From: Bermanella sp040371755
GTDB taxonomy: Bacteria > Pseudomonadota > Gammaproteobacteria > Pseudomonadales > Oceanobacteraceae
Direction of reading: 5' to 3'
Assembly (NCBI RefSeq): GCF_040371755.1
Contig: NZ_BAABWE010000001.1
Coordinates: 496,001-560,000 of the forward strand
DNA: 64,000 bases
Shown: positions 7,686 to 16,873 of the stretch, piece after piece
How positions within the stretch are numbered: position 1 is the stretch's first letter
Layout of the letters: every line of letters begins with the position of its first letter
Translations under genes and position numbers: made by a program
The notes under the pieces: model-generated
Told to the model about the DNA's origin: nothing
Database searches by the model: none
What the model saw: the letters and a program-made list of their open reading frames with translations, nothing else

Positions 7686-7692
7686 ATATAAC
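7686..7692 (-). other. Cassette entry core site (GTTATAT on minus)
   Basis: This 7-mer is the exact complement of the ATATAAC that opens the attC at the other end of the MAPEG cassette, so it marks the boundary of the first cassette. No integrase gene or clear attI lies upstream. Confidence 0.6.
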
Positions 7693-8180
7693 AGTTTATT
7701 CAACGTCGCAAGACGCTTTTTATAGATGACGTATTTGCCGGGACATTTTACGCCATACATTCCTTTCTAATCCAGCAATCATGGGGTATAAAAAGTGATT
7801 TCGTCAATTCCATGTGCCTTTTTTTAGGTCGCACTTAAGCATTTGTACACTCGCAATCTATTCATTTACTTACCATTTTTTGTAACTGGTACTTTTAACT
7901 GATTATCAGCTTAATCATGCTTGATTTCGGGGATATACGTCATGCGACTGTTTATCTTAATACACGGTCGCGTGACGCTTTTAATGATAGATAATTTTTG
8001 AATATGTCATTGGATTACCGCTTACGCGCTAATGACAACTCCCTCCACACTTTCGGGCAGAGGGTATCCCAGCCCTCCTACAATTTTTCATTATCAATCG
8101 GAAACCAGACCCGTTTCGATAACTAAATGCGGCATTCACGGTAATCACAATTTATCCATCAACACCTCAATTAAACAGAA
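7693..8180. other. Gene-free stretch with a degenerate direct repeat
   Basis: No convincing gene is seen. Two related segments occur about 262 bp apart: 7691-7728 and 7948-7991 share (on plus) GTTTAT near the start and GTCGC-NN-GACGCTTTT near the end. The second copy also forms an imperfect inverted repeat, CGTCATGCGACT (7938-7949) against GGTCGCGTGACG (7966-7977). The first copy abuts the cassette entry core, so these may be remnants of recombination sites. Confidence 0.4.
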
Positions 8181-9230
8181 CTACTTCTCTAACTCATTTA
8201 CAGGTGTATCACCAGCCGACATCTTAGTAATCGGCATACTCTGGCGTAAAGCCACCGTGTTCGCTGGCGTATTTGCTAAAAATACGGTCTGTGCACCATC
8301 GGTAAAACTATCATTGTGAATACACTGCGGACGAATCGCCAAAGCATATCCACCCACGGGTACCTCAAACATGGTGAAATGAAACTTTTGAGTGCCAACT
8401 GTACGGAAGTATGGGTCTTCATGAGAAGTATCTAGTCGACGGCCCAATAAAATCCGAGAAACTGTTTCACGTTTAAAGACGGGGTCTTTGCCTTGTGCTG
8501 GTAACCAGATATGAGGGAAAGGATGGTGCTCTACAAATAAACCACCGGCTTTTTTTGCACCAAACTGATATTTAGTAATGTACTGCGGAAGCTTTTGGTC
8601 ATATTGAATGCCCCAAAGGTCTTGATTAAACCCTAAGGCAAATTCTTCATTTGGTTTAATTAATGTTCCACCATAGTACGCCAGAGCATCTAGGTATTCT
8701 GCTTGTGAGGCTTCGCTAGACCCATATTGTAACAAAGGAAATTTCAATTCATCGGTATCACAAATCAACTGCCCTGTGCTGCCAAACACATTGGCTGACT
8801 TGTCCGTAACAATGCCCGCTCCGTCCACGGCAGCTGTCCAATATCCATTGACTTCCAAAGCCTGTGTTGGTGCAGGTGGCTTTCCAGTACGTTCATCATG
8901 AAGGCTATTTAGGCGATGTATTAATGTAGCTTCAGGGTTGGTGGGTGCCTGTTCACTTTGCACAACTAAATTGTTGGTATCGATGTCCAAACTCACGATT
9001 GTTCCGCTGCGAATCGGCCCAAATATACCTGTTGTTGTGAGGAGTAATTCATCATCGGCACTTCTGTTTAATACCGCTGCATTTAAAAACTCAAAGTTAT
9101 TATCAAGATCCTGATTTGAAACACCTTGATTAATATTTTCCCATCTAGTTTCACTCATTTGCTTAGAGCGATATTCGGCAAGTGTTTCCCCAACAAGAGG
9201 ACTATTCTCTTTGCATTGAACGTGTGACAT
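8181..9230 (-). CDS. Conserved-looking hypothetical protein, possibly cupin-like
   Basis: 349 residues, soluble, without signal peptide or membrane helix; I do not recognise the family. A good ribosome binding site (GGAGAGAG) precedes the ATG. The N-terminal part includes FGPIRSGTIVSLDIDTNN, a beta-rich stretch; the C-terminal part (about residues 200-335) has EHHPFPHIWLP, FHFTMFEVPVGGYALAIRP and IHNDSFTDGAQTVFLA, whose His/Glu spacing and strand pattern suggest a cupin or other jelly-roll fold. This is a visual guess. The gene stands alone between gene-poor stretches on both sides, next to the integron cassettes, so recent acquisition is plausible. Confidence 0.75.
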   Translation of the reverse strand: MSHVQCKENSPLVGETLAEYRSKQMSETRWENINQGVSNQDLDNNFEFLNAAVLNRSADDELLLTTTGIFGPIRSGTIVSLDIDTNNLVVQSEQAPTNPEATLIHRLNSLHDERTGKPPAPTQALEVNGYWTAAVDGAGIVTDKSANVFGSTGQLICDTDELKFPLLQYGSSEASQAEYLDALAYYGGTLIKPNEEFALGFNQDLWGIQYDQKLPQYITKYQFGAKKAGGLFVEHHPFPHIWLPAQGKDPVFKRETVSRILLGRRLDTSHEDPYFRTVGTQKFHFTMFEVPVGGYALAIRPQCIHNDSFTDGAQTVFLANTPANTVALRQSMPITKMSAGDTPVNELEK

Positions 9231-9651
9231 GTTCTCTCTCCTTGAATTTAGCTTTTAGTCTTTTTATTAAATAAGATCAACTAAGCAGACTATAAAGCCA
9301 ACCGAGTATAAAACAAGAGAGCGGTTACAATACCGCATATTTGATACATTATTATTGAAGATTTATCCCATATGCAAACTCATTTACCATAAAAACTTAA
9401 CCTGACACCCATGATAAGAAAATAGCACTGGATTAAACCAGTCTATTTAATAGCCAACACAACAAGTCTTACCTTATCTTCAGGAAAAATGAGCGCCGTG
9501 AGTGTTAAAAACATGAATTCAAAACGGCTGAACCATTTGTATGTACATGACTCCCTCACCTTCTACGGAGTTCGACGTCTAAAATAAATATTAATATTTA
9601 CTGTCGTACTGACAATAAAACCAGCTTTCAACGAAGGCATGATATTTCACA
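9231..9651. other. Intergenic region without recognised features
   Basis: About 420 bp between two minus-strand genes. I see no coding frame of note, no tRNA and no strong terminator; it should hold the promoter of the 349-residue protein near 9231-9330. Confidence 0.5.
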
Positions 9652-10749
9652 TCAATCCAGCGATTTTTTGAATCCCAATGAAGCCCCGACTAGACCCAAT
9701 AGAGTAAAACAAATAAGCCACAGGGTATCACGCCACACATCCAGTAAATCAGCGCCTCGTAGAATGATCCCCCGTATTACTCGCATAAAATGGGTAGCCG
9801 GTAATACTTCGGCTACCCATTGGGCAGGTACTGGCATCCCTTCATAGGGGAACATAAACCCTGAAAGTAATATTGAAGGCAGCAGAATAAAGATGGTCAT
9901 TTGCATGGCTTGCAGTTGGGTTTGTGCACGGGTTGAAATAATTAAACCTAGAGTTAGGCTGGCTAGAATAAACAGCAAGGTGCCAAGCAAAATTTGTACA
10001 ACGGAGCCGTTAATGGGCACATCAAATACGTAGTATCCTAAACCCAATATAATAATGACTTGGATAAACCCTACCACCACATAAGGTAGAATTTTCGCCA
10101 GCATGAGTTCCATCGGATGCACAGGGGTCGTGATCAACAACTCCATGTTGCCCCGCTCTTTTTCGCGCACTACCGCTGCGGAGGTAAATAAAATCATTGT
10201 CATGGTGAGAATCACCGCCAGTAAACCCGGTACGATATTCACCGCCGAGCGACGTTGAGGGTTAAAAAACAAGGCCACCTCAAACGTGGCTGGCTGGCTT
10301 GTTTGATAATTAATCAACATATTCAAAGGCATATTTTTTAATTGCATGATGGCAGCACTGATCATGGTGTCTGATCCGTCCACTAGCCATTGTCCTAATG
10401 TGCGTTTTTGTGCAATGCGTTGTGTCAAATCCGAAGGTAATATTAATACAGCTCTGGCGGTGCCGTCGTTTATAGCTTGCTGGGCCTCATGTACGGTGGC
10501 GTAACGTTGCACTATGGTCACCACTTGCGTGACTTCGACCGCCTCGGCAATGATTCGCCCTACTTCTGATTCACTTTGATCAACGATTGCAATGGGGATG
10601 TCTCTGATTTCTGTATTGATGGCATAGCCGAATAGCAAAAGTTGAATCAAGGGGATCATGACCACCATGGCAAAGGTAATGCGGTCACGGGTCAGTTGAC
10701 GCACTTCTTTTTGCATGATGGCTTTCATGCGCAACAGGCTTAATATCAT
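9652..10749 (-). CDS. ABC-2 type exporter permease (YhhJ/YbhR family)
   Basis: 365 residues in the ABC-2 permease layout: one N-terminal helix (about 24-44, MVVMIPLIQLLLFGYAIN), a periplasmic domain of roughly 130 residues (RDIPIAIVDQSESEVG opening), then five helices from about residue 170 to the end, with the family motif VREKERGNMELLITTPVHP. It is the last gene of a STAS/HlyD/ATPase/permease operon and overlaps the ATPase gene by 4 bp (ATGA). The system probably exports a drug or small hydrophobic compound; the substrate is unknown. Confidence 0.92.
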   Translation of the reverse strand: MILSLLRMKAIMQKEVRQLTRDRITFAMVVMIPLIQLLLFGYAINTEIRDIPIAIVDQSESEVGRIIAEAVEVTQVVTIVQRYATVHEAQQAINDGTARAVLILPSDLTQRIAQKRTLGQWLVDGSDTMISAAIMQLKNMPLNMLINYQTSQPATFEVALFFNPQRRSAVNIVPGLLAVILTMTMILFTSAAVVREKERGNMELLITTPVHPMELMLAKILPYVVVGFIQVIIILGLGYYVFDVPINGSVVQILLGTLLFILASLTLGLIISTRAQTQLQAMQMTIFILLPSILLSGFMFPYEGMPVPAQWVAEVLPATHFMRVIRGIILRGADLLDVWRDTLWLICFTLLGLVGASLGFKKSLD

Positions 10750-11672
10750 TTGTGGGCCTCACCTGTAGCACTTACAAATACATCTTCTAAACTGGGTCGC
10801 GCCAAACTCAGCTGAGCGTTGTGTAGCGTTGGCAACTGCCCAATTAGCCAGTTAATTGGCTCTGTAATGGTTTCATCTACGAGTACCCGTAGCCGCACAC
10901 CTAATTGCGCAACCGAGCGTACTTGCGGTAAGGATAAAAGTATTTGTTTCAGTTGTCTGGGCTGATCCGTTTCCACTTCTACCACAGTTACGCCCATGTT
11001 TTGCATCAGTTTCTCTGGTGGTCCATCGACTTTGATTTCACCTTTGTCCATGATGGCAAGACCGTGGCAACGTTCAGCTTCGTCCATGTAATGTGTAGTG
11101 ACTAAAATGGTTGTGCCAACATCACTAAGGTCGAATAATTTCTCCCAAAAATCGCGACGGTTCTCAGGGTCCACCGCCGAAGTGGGTTCATCGAGTAATA
11201 AAACATCAGGGTTGTGAATAGTGGCTGCTGATAACGCTAATCTTTGTTTTTCACCCCCACTCATACTAGACACTCGTTGTTTTAGCCGTTTATTTAATCC
11301 ATAAACGGATACTTGTTGTGCGATGCGTTTGTTTAATATTCGCCCACTCAAGCCAAATATTTCCCCCATGAATTTTAAATTTTCTTCGACGGTTAAGTCA
11401 TCATACAGGGAAAATTTCTGGGTCATATAACCGACACGAAGTCGTAACTGCTCAGCACATTCCGGTATGGATAACCCCAGTACACTAACTTGACCCGAGG
11501 TCGGTTTCAGTAATCCGGTTAACATGCGCAAGGTGGTTGATTTACCGCAGCCGTTAGGACCTAAAAAACCATAAATCTGCCCCTTAGAAACGCTCAAGTT
11601 CAGTTTATTGACTGCGGTAAAATCACCAAACTGTCGAGTCAAGTTGGTGGCTTTGATGGCTGACTCTGTCAT
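10746..11672 (-). CDS. ABC exporter ATP-binding protein (CcmA/YbhF type)
   Basis: 308 residues, one nucleotide-binding domain: Walker A GPNGCGKST (about residues 38-46), Q-loop MTQKFSLYDDLT, signature SSMSGGEKQR, Walker B VLLLDEPTSAVDP and H-loop VTTHYMDEAERC. The C-terminal 80 residues are a typical extension of the multidrug CcmA group. Unlike E. coli YbhF or RbbA, it has a single rather than duplicated ATPase domain. It couples to the permease downstream (4-bp overlap) and the adaptor upstream (1-bp overlap). Confidence 0.95.
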   Translation of the reverse strand: MTESAIKATNLTRQFGDFTAVNKLNLSVSKGQIYGFLGPNGCGKSTTLRMLTGLLKPTSGQVSVLGLSIPECAEQLRLRVGYMTQKFSLYDDLTVEENLKFMGEIFGLSGRILNKRIAQQVSVYGLNKRLKQRVSSMSGGEKQRLALSAATIHNPDVLLLDEPTSAVDPENRRDFWEKLFDLSDVGTTILVTTHYMDEAERCHGLAIMDKGEIKVDGPPEKLMQNMGVTVVEVETDQPRQLKQILLSLPQVRSVAQLGVRLRVLVDETITEPINWLIGQLPTLHNAQLSLARPSLEDVFVSATGEAHK

Positions 11673-12628
11673 TACAAGCTCACTTTCACCGCAATGCCAC
11701 TGGGTAACGCACTGGCAGACTCTGGCAGGGAGAATTCGGCAAGGTACATTAATCGCGAACGGCTACTTTCACTTAACGTGTAATAAGGGGTAAAGGCGGG
11801 TTCGGATGCAATCCAACGAATTCGCCCTTCTATTGAGGAGTCAGCACCATTAATACTTAACATGCGAACATCGCCGACGTTTAAGCCCACTCTTTTGTTT
11901 TCAGGGATATAAACCCGAGCGTAGGGAACGGAGTCGGCTTGAATGACCGCAACGATGGCATTTTGCGGGACTCGCTCACCGACATTAAACGGCAGGCTGT
12001 CGAGTATTCCTCCACGAGTCGCCACAACGGTTAAATCATCAAGTATGGATTGTTGCAAGGTCACTTCCGCGTCTGCTGCTTCGAGTGAGGCTTGTGCTTG
12101 TTTAATAACTTCTGGACGTTCACCACTAATTAGCTTGTCGAGTTTTTCTTTAGATGAGTGATAATCGGCCTGTGCCGCATCTCTTTGTGCTTGAGCTGTG
12201 TCTTTCTGTGCGTATGACGTGAGGCTCTCTTCTATTAAACCAAGCACTCGCTGATACTTTTTTTTGCTTTCAATTAAATTGACTTGAGCATGGCGTAATT
12301 GCGCTTGAGCAAAGGCGATGTCTTCTCGACGCTCCCCATTCACTAATTTCAATAGAAATGCTTCAGCCTTGGCTGATTCCGCTTTGGCCCTGGCAAGTTT
12401 CGCATTCTGCTGTAATGTCCCCAGCTGAACCAAAACTTGCCCCTCTTTGACGTGGCTCCCTCTGGCCACCGGCAAAGATGTGATGATTTCATTGGCGGTG
12501 GCGGTTAAAACAACCCGATCACGCTCAAGCACTCCGTAGGCTTGCTCCACTTGCTTTGGACTGCAACCAATTAAAAGTAAGATTAAAATGGTCAAAGAAA
12601 ATGTTATATGCAATGGCTTCACCGACAT
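11672..12628 (-). CDS. HlyD/EmrA-type membrane-fusion lipoprotein of the ABC exporter
   Basis: 318 residues. The N-terminus has a lipobox (LLIGC, Cys at about 22), so the protein is probably lipidated and periplasmic. A biotinyl-lipoyl half (SLPVARGSHVKEGQVLVQLG), a long alpha hairpin rich in Ala/Gln/Lys (about residues 75-195, coiled coil) and the returning half-motif LPFNVGERVPQNAIVAVI follow. In YhiI/YbhG-type systems this adaptor links the inner-membrane ABC pump to a TolC-like outer-membrane channel; no such channel gene is nearby. It shares its operon with the ATPase and permease. Confidence 0.92.
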   Translation of the reverse strand: MSVKPLHITFSLTILILLLIGCSPKQVEQAYGVLERDRVVLTATANEIITSLPVARGSHVKEGQVLVQLGTLQQNAKLARAKAESAKAEAFLLKLVNGERREDIAFAQAQLRHAQVNLIESKKKYQRVLGLIEESLTSYAQKDTAQAQRDAAQADYHSSKEKLDKLISGERPEVIKQAQASLEAADAEVTLQQSILDDLTVVATRGGILDSLPFNVGERVPQNAIVAVIQADSVPYARVYIPENKRVGLNVGDVRMLSINGADSSIEGRIRWIASEPAFTPYYTLSESSRSRLMYLAEFSLPESASALPSGIAVKVSL

Positions 12629-12643
12629 ACTTTAACTCACGTA

Positions 12644-13027
12644 TTAATGAGAGGATAACCAGAGCAAGGACTCGTCATGATCTTCAAAGTATTTGATTTC
12701 ACCCTTGGTAAACCATGCGCCTAATTTAGCCGCTAACTCCAGCCATTTTTTGTTTCCATAAATGGCGATATGCGTGAACTCATTACCATGTTTTAAACCA
12801 AGTTTAAGGTCATCCCAAGCGGCTCTTAATTCCCACCCTTGCAATTCGCTAGCATCAATAAACACTTTGACTTTTGGCTCATTCAATTGTGCAAGAACAC
12901 TGTCTAACATGGGATTGATCGTTTGGTAATCATCATGGGTTAATTTGCCTTGCACCTTTAAAGATAAGAACACCGCTTCACCCACACGCTCCATGCCTAT
13001 GGTTAACCCATGTTTTTGTAATGTCAT
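12644..13027 (-). CDS. SpoIIAA-like (STAS/CRAL-TRIO-type) small protein
   Basis: 127 residues from the ATG at 13027, which has a strong AGGAGAG ribosome binding site 5 bp upstream; a longer frame to 13057 lacks one. The sequence matches the SpoIIAA-like family: LSLKVQGKLTHDDYQTINPML at the start, VKVFIDASELQGWELRAAWDDLKLGLKH in the middle and HIAIYGNKKWLELAAKLGAWF near the end. Members are STAS-fold proteins without the phosphorylated serine motif; some bind lipids or membranes. It sits 15 bp upstream of the exporter adaptor gene and may be co-transcribed with it. Function unknown. Confidence 0.85.
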   Translation of the reverse strand: MTLQKHGLTIGMERVGEAVFLSLKVQGKLTHDDYQTINPMLDSVLAQLNEPKVKVFIDASELQGWELRAAWDDLKLGLKHGNEFTHIAIYGNKKWLELAAKLGAWFTKGEIKYFEDHDESLLWLSSH

Positions 13028-13126
13028 AATGCTCTCCTGATTGTATTGTGAATGCATACTTCACTCATCACACTACACCTAAATTTAATGAGAACCATGA
13101 TATAAAGCAGATTAATAAAAAATAGA

Positions 13127-13153
13127 CAAAAAAAAGCCCTCTATGTGAGGGCT
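13127..13153 (-). terminator. Terminator of the suc operon
   Basis: AGCCCTC-TATGT-GAGGGCT inverted repeat 6 bp after the sucD stop, followed on the minus strand by seven or more T. Confidence 0.88.
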
Positions 13154-13158
13154 AATTC

Positions 13159-14031
13159 TTACCAACCGGCTTTTTCTTTGAGCGCCTCACCTATATCAGC
13201 AAGGCTGCGAACGGTTTTCACTCCTGCCGCCTCTAAGGCCTCAAATTTCTCGGCTGCTGTTCCTTTGCCGCCAGCGATAATCGCCCCCGCGTGACCCATA
13301 CGCTTACCTGCAGGAGCCGTTACCCCAGCAATGTAAGACACAACTGGTTTGGTCACATTCGCTTTAATGTAAGCAGCCGCTTCTTCTTCGGCTGAACCGC
13401 CAATTTCACCAATCATAACAATGGCTTCTGTTTTAGGATCATCTTGAAAACGCTGAAGAATATCGATAAAGCTTGAACCCGGAATCGGGTCGCCACCAAT
13501 GCCGACACACGTAGACTGGCCAAAACCATAATCGGTTGTTTGTTTAACGGCTTCATAGGTTAAAGTACCTGAACGGGAGACAATACCCACTTTACCCGGC
13601 TTGTGAATGTGACCCGGCATAATGCCGATTTTCGATTCGCCGGGAGTAATCACACCGGGGCAGTTTGGCCCGATTAAAGTGACACCCAGTTCATCACAAC
13701 GGATTTTGCAAATCATCATATCCAGAGTCGGTATACCTTCTGTGATACATACAATTAACTGAATACCAGCATTGGCCGCTTCTAAAATAGAATCCTTACA
13801 AAATGGCGCAGGCACATAAATCACGGATGCTTCTGCGCCTGTTTGTTCAACCGCTTCTTTTACTGTGTTAAATACAGGTAAGCCAAGGTGAGTTGTTCCG
13901 CCCTTACCTGGGGTCACACCACCTACCATTTTAGTGCCGTATTCAATGGCTTGCTCTGAATGAAATGAACCTTGTGAGCCAGTAAAACCTTGGCAAATAA
14001 CTTTGGTATTTTTGTCGATTAAAATGCTCAT
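13159..14031 (-). CDS. sucD: Succinyl-CoA synthetase alpha subunit
   Basis: 290 residues, standard length. It begins MSILIDKNTKVICQGFTGSQG (CoA-binding Rossmann fold), contains GPNCPGVITPGESKIGIMPG in the middle and the active-site phosphohistidine region GHAGAIIAGGKGTA (His about 246). With SucC it converts succinyl-CoA, ADP (or GDP) and Pi to succinate, CoA and nucleoside triphosphate in the TCA cycle. It follows sucC after 1 bp and ends the operon at a strong terminator. Confidence 0.98.
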   Translation of the reverse strand: MSILIDKNTKVICQGFTGSQGSFHSEQAIEYGTKMVGGVTPGKGGTTHLGLPVFNTVKEAVEQTGAEASVIYVPAPFCKDSILEAANAGIQLIVCITEGIPTLDMMICKIRCDELGVTLIGPNCPGVITPGESKIGIMPGHIHKPGKVGIVSRSGTLTYEAVKQTTDYGFGQSTCVGIGGDPIPGSSFIDILQRFQDDPKTEAIVMIGEIGGSAEEEAAAYIKANVTKPVVSYIAGVTAPAGKRMGHAGAIIAGGKGTAAEKFEALEAAGVKTVRSLADIGEALKEKAGW

Positions 14032-14032
14032 G

Positions 14033-15199
14033 TTATTGACCCCCTACTGCATTTACTACCTGCTGAGCAGCGTCTTTTAAACTGGTTGCAGCAATGATAT
14101 CTAAACCGCTTTGTGCCAACTTTTGCGAACCCAATTCTGCATTATTACCCTCTAGGCGAACCACCACTGGTACTTTTACGCCCACTTCTTTTACTGCACC
14201 AATTATGCCTTCGGCTATCATGTCGCAACGAACGATACCACCAAAGATATTCACCAATACGGCTTTTACATTACTATCAGAAAGGATAATTTTAAACGCT
14301 TCGGCCACACGCTCTTTTGTAGCACCGCCGCCAACATCTAAAAAGTTTGCAGGGTCACCACCGTGTAATTTGATTATGTCCATGGTGCCCATGGCTAAAC
14401 CCGCACCGTTCACCATACAGCCAATATTGCCATCTAGTGCAACATAGTTAAGCTCCCACTTGGCGGCCTCTGCTTCACGCGCATCGTCTTGAGATGGATC
14501 ATGCATAGCTTGAATGTCTTTATGGGCATAAAGCGCATTACCATCAATGTTGATCTTGGCATCTAGGCAGTGAAGATTGCCTTCAGTGGTAATCACTAAT
14601 GGGTTAATTTCCAACAATGCTAAGTCTTTTTCGAAAAATAATTTAGATAGGCCTAAAAAGATTTGAGTGAATTGCTTAATTTGATGGTCTTTCAAACCCA
14701 ACTTAAACGCCAGCTCACGGGCTTGGTATGGCTGAGCACCTGCTAGTGGGTCTATCTCGGCTTTAAGAATTTTTTCTGGGGTTTCATGGGCGACTTTTTC
14801 AATTTCAACGCCGCCTTCTGTTGATGCCATGAACACAACACGTTGTGAAGCGCGATCAACCACTGCACCTAAATACAATTCTTGATCAATATCCGTACAT
14901 TCTTCGATTAGGATTTGTTTAACAGGTTGACCACCTGCATCGGTTTGATAGGTAACTAGGTTTTTCCCTAACCAGTGTTCAGCAAAGGCTCTTATGTCTG
15001 ATTTATCAGAAACAACCTTAACGCCCCCTGCTTTTCCACGACCACCAGCATGCACTTGTGCTTTAACCACCCATGCACTGCCCGGTACATTGTCTGCTGC
15101 TTTTTCAGCGTCCTCTGGCGTACTGGCTACCACCCCCTGAGAAACAGGCAAACCATAAGCGGCAAAAAGCTGCTTAGCCTGGTATTCATGTAAATTCAT
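14033..15199 (-). CDS. sucC: Succinyl-CoA synthetase beta subunit (ADP-forming)
   Basis: 388 residues from the ATG at 15199 (MNLHEYQAKQLFAAYGLPV), the conserved family start, with GAGG about 6 bp upstream; a longer frame to 15250 is rejected. ATP-grasp features include VVKAQVHAGGRGKAGGVKV near the N-terminus, LEINPLVIT and DAKINIDGNALY, with GGGATKERVAEAFK and NIFGGIVRCDMIAEG in the C-terminal flavodoxin-like part. Partner of SucD. Confidence 0.98.
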   Translation of the reverse strand: MNLHEYQAKQLFAAYGLPVSQGVVASTPEDAEKAADNVPGSAWVVKAQVHAGGRGKAGGVKVVSDKSDIRAFAEHWLGKNLVTYQTDAGGQPVKQILIEECTDIDQELYLGAVVDRASQRVVFMASTEGGVEIEKVAHETPEKILKAEIDPLAGAQPYQARELAFKLGLKDHQIKQFTQIFLGLSKLFFEKDLALLEINPLVITTEGNLHCLDAKINIDGNALYAHKDIQAMHDPSQDDAREAEAAKWELNYVALDGNIGCMVNGAGLAMGTMDIIKLHGGDPANFLDVGGGATKERVAEAFKIILSDSNVKAVLVNIFGGIVRCDMIAEGIIGAVKEVGVKVPVVVRLEGNNAELGSQKLAQSGLDIIAATSLKDAAQQVVNAVGGQ

Positions 15200-15330
15200 G
15201 ATGACCTCGTCGTGCTTCATTATGGAAAAAGACACACCAAAAACCATCAATGTGTCATATACAATTTTGTTATATCAAAAACAAAATATAAATAACACTT
15301 TCGGGGTAAAACCAAGGGAAATAAGACGGT

Positions 15331-15358
15331 AACTGACTAGTAATTAAACTAGTCAGTT
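15331..15358. other. Intercistronic hairpin between lpd and sucC
   Basis: Perfect 11-bp stem AACTGACTAGT/ACTAGTCAGTT with a 6-base loop. A T-rich tail follows on the plus strand only, so on the lpd transcript (minus) it looks more like an attenuator or mRNA-stabilising hairpin than a strong terminator. Confidence 0.55.
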
Positions 15359-15380
15359 TATTTTTCGCACAACTTTTCTA

Positions 15381-16826
15381 TTATCTGCGCTTTCTATTCG
15401 CTTTATGAATGGCGTGATTATTTACATTTAAAGCCGCTTCGTGCACCGCTTCTGACAAGGTTGGGTGGGAGAACACCATCATACCTAAATCTTCTGCGCT
15501 TGAACCAAACTCCATTGCAATAACCACTTGTTGAACTAAGTCACCAGCACTTGGGCCAATGACACTAGCACCTAAAATGGTGTCAGTTTCAGCATCAGCA
15601 ATAATTTTTACAAAGCCAGCCGTATCATTCGCTGCCATTGCGCGACCAACTGCAGCAAATGGGAATGTACCAACATTGTATTTTTCCCCTGCAGCTTTTA
15701 ATTCATCTTCACTCTTACCTACCCAAGCAATTTCTGGGTGAGTATAAATAACAGATGGAATGCAATCGTAGTTTACCTGAGCTTTATGGCCAGCAATACG
15801 CTCAGCGACCATCACACCCTCTTCAGAGGATTTATGCGCCAACATAGGGCCACGCACTACATCTCCAATTGCATAAACACCAGGGGCATCAGTTGAGCAT
15901 TTATTATCAACAAAGATAAAACCACGTTCATCTAAGTTAACACCTGAATCACCTGATAATAGGTTCTCAGTGTATGGACGACGGCCAACCGCTACGATCA
16001 ATTTATCAAACGTAATGGTTTTTTCACCTTCGCTATCTGAGTAAGAAACGATAACTTCTTTTTTCTTACCCTTGCCTTTAACTTCTGTACCCGTTACACG
16101 CGCACCTAATTTAACGTCTAAGCCTTGGTTTTTAAATTGCTTAGCTGCTTCTTTGGCTACTTGCTGGTCAACTAGGTGCAGGAATTTGTCTTGAGCCTCA
16201 AGAACAGTAACCTCAGCTCCTAATCGAGCCCAAACACTGCCAAGTTCTAGGCCGATCACGCCGGCGCCGATTACACCCAAACGCTTTGGCGCTTCGGAAA
16301 ACTCAAGCGCACCGGTTGAATCCACAATCACACCTTCTGTTAATGGCGCAGGTGGAATCTCAACTGGAATAGAGCCTGTTGCGATAATTACATTTTCAGC
16401 TTCAAGTACTTCGGTTTTTCCAGCATGGTTAGTAAATTCAACTTTTTTACCTGCCAGTAATTTACCAAAGCCTTCTAACGGTGTTACACCATTAGACTTG
16501 AATAACCCTGCCACACCTTGAGTGAGGTTTTTAACTATTTTTTCTTTGCGTGCAATCATTGCAGGCACATCAATTTTGATATCCTTGATAGAAATACCAT
16601 GAACATCATAATTGTGTTTTGCTTCTTCATATTTGCTTGAACTGTCTAAAAGCGCCTTTGAAGGAATACAACCTACATTCAAGCAAGTCCCACCAAATAC
16701 ACCTTTACCGTCTTCATCTAACCACTTATCAATACACGCGGTTTTTAAGCCCAATTGAGCTGCACGAATCGCAGCAACATAACCACCAGGACCACCACCA
16801 ATTACGATAACGTCAAACTTATCCAT
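15381..16826 (-). CDS. lpd: Dihydrolipoamide dehydrogenase (E3)
   Basis: 481 residues. FAD-binding VIVIGGGPGGYVAAIRAAQLG opens the protein; the redox-active disulfide is in GGTCLNVGCIPSKALL (Cys about 48 and 53); NAD-binding GVIGAGVIGLELGSVWARLG lies near residue 185; the C-terminal interface has HPTLSEAVHEAAL with the catalytic His-Glu pair. It re-oxidises dihydrolipoyl groups of the 2-oxoglutarate dehydrogenase complex. Position directly after sucB (84-bp gap) marks it as the LpdG-type E3 of that complex. Confidence 0.97.
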   Translation of the reverse strand: MDKFDVIVIGGGPGGYVAAIRAAQLGLKTACIDKWLDEDGKGVFGGTCLNVGCIPSKALLDSSSKYEEAKHNYDVHGISIKDIKIDVPAMIARKEKIVKNLTQGVAGLFKSNGVTPLEGFGKLLAGKKVEFTNHAGKTEVLEAENVIIATGSIPVEIPPAPLTEGVIVDSTGALEFSEAPKRLGVIGAGVIGLELGSVWARLGAEVTVLEAQDKFLHLVDQQVAKEAAKQFKNQGLDVKLGARVTGTEVKGKGKKKEVIVSYSDSEGEKTITFDKLIVAVGRRPYTENLLSGDSGVNLDERGFIFVDNKCSTDAPGVYAIGDVVRGPMLAHKSSEEGVMVAERIAGHKAQVNYDCIPSVIYTHPEIAWVGKSEDELKAAGEKYNVGTFPFAAVGRAMAANDTAGFVKIIADAETDTILGASVIGPSAGDLVQQVVIAMEFGSSAEDLGMMVFSHPTLSEAVHEAALNVNNHAIHKANRKRR

Positions 16827-16873
16827 GATTTTTCCTTTTACGCCTGTAGCAAAGCATAATAAAAAGTGAAGTC

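Noticed and set aside
5700..8180. An integron integrase or attI for the cassette array.
   Set aside because: No tyrosine-recombinase frame (no R...HxxR...Y pattern) is visible in the flanks; the array is therefore described as integrase-less.
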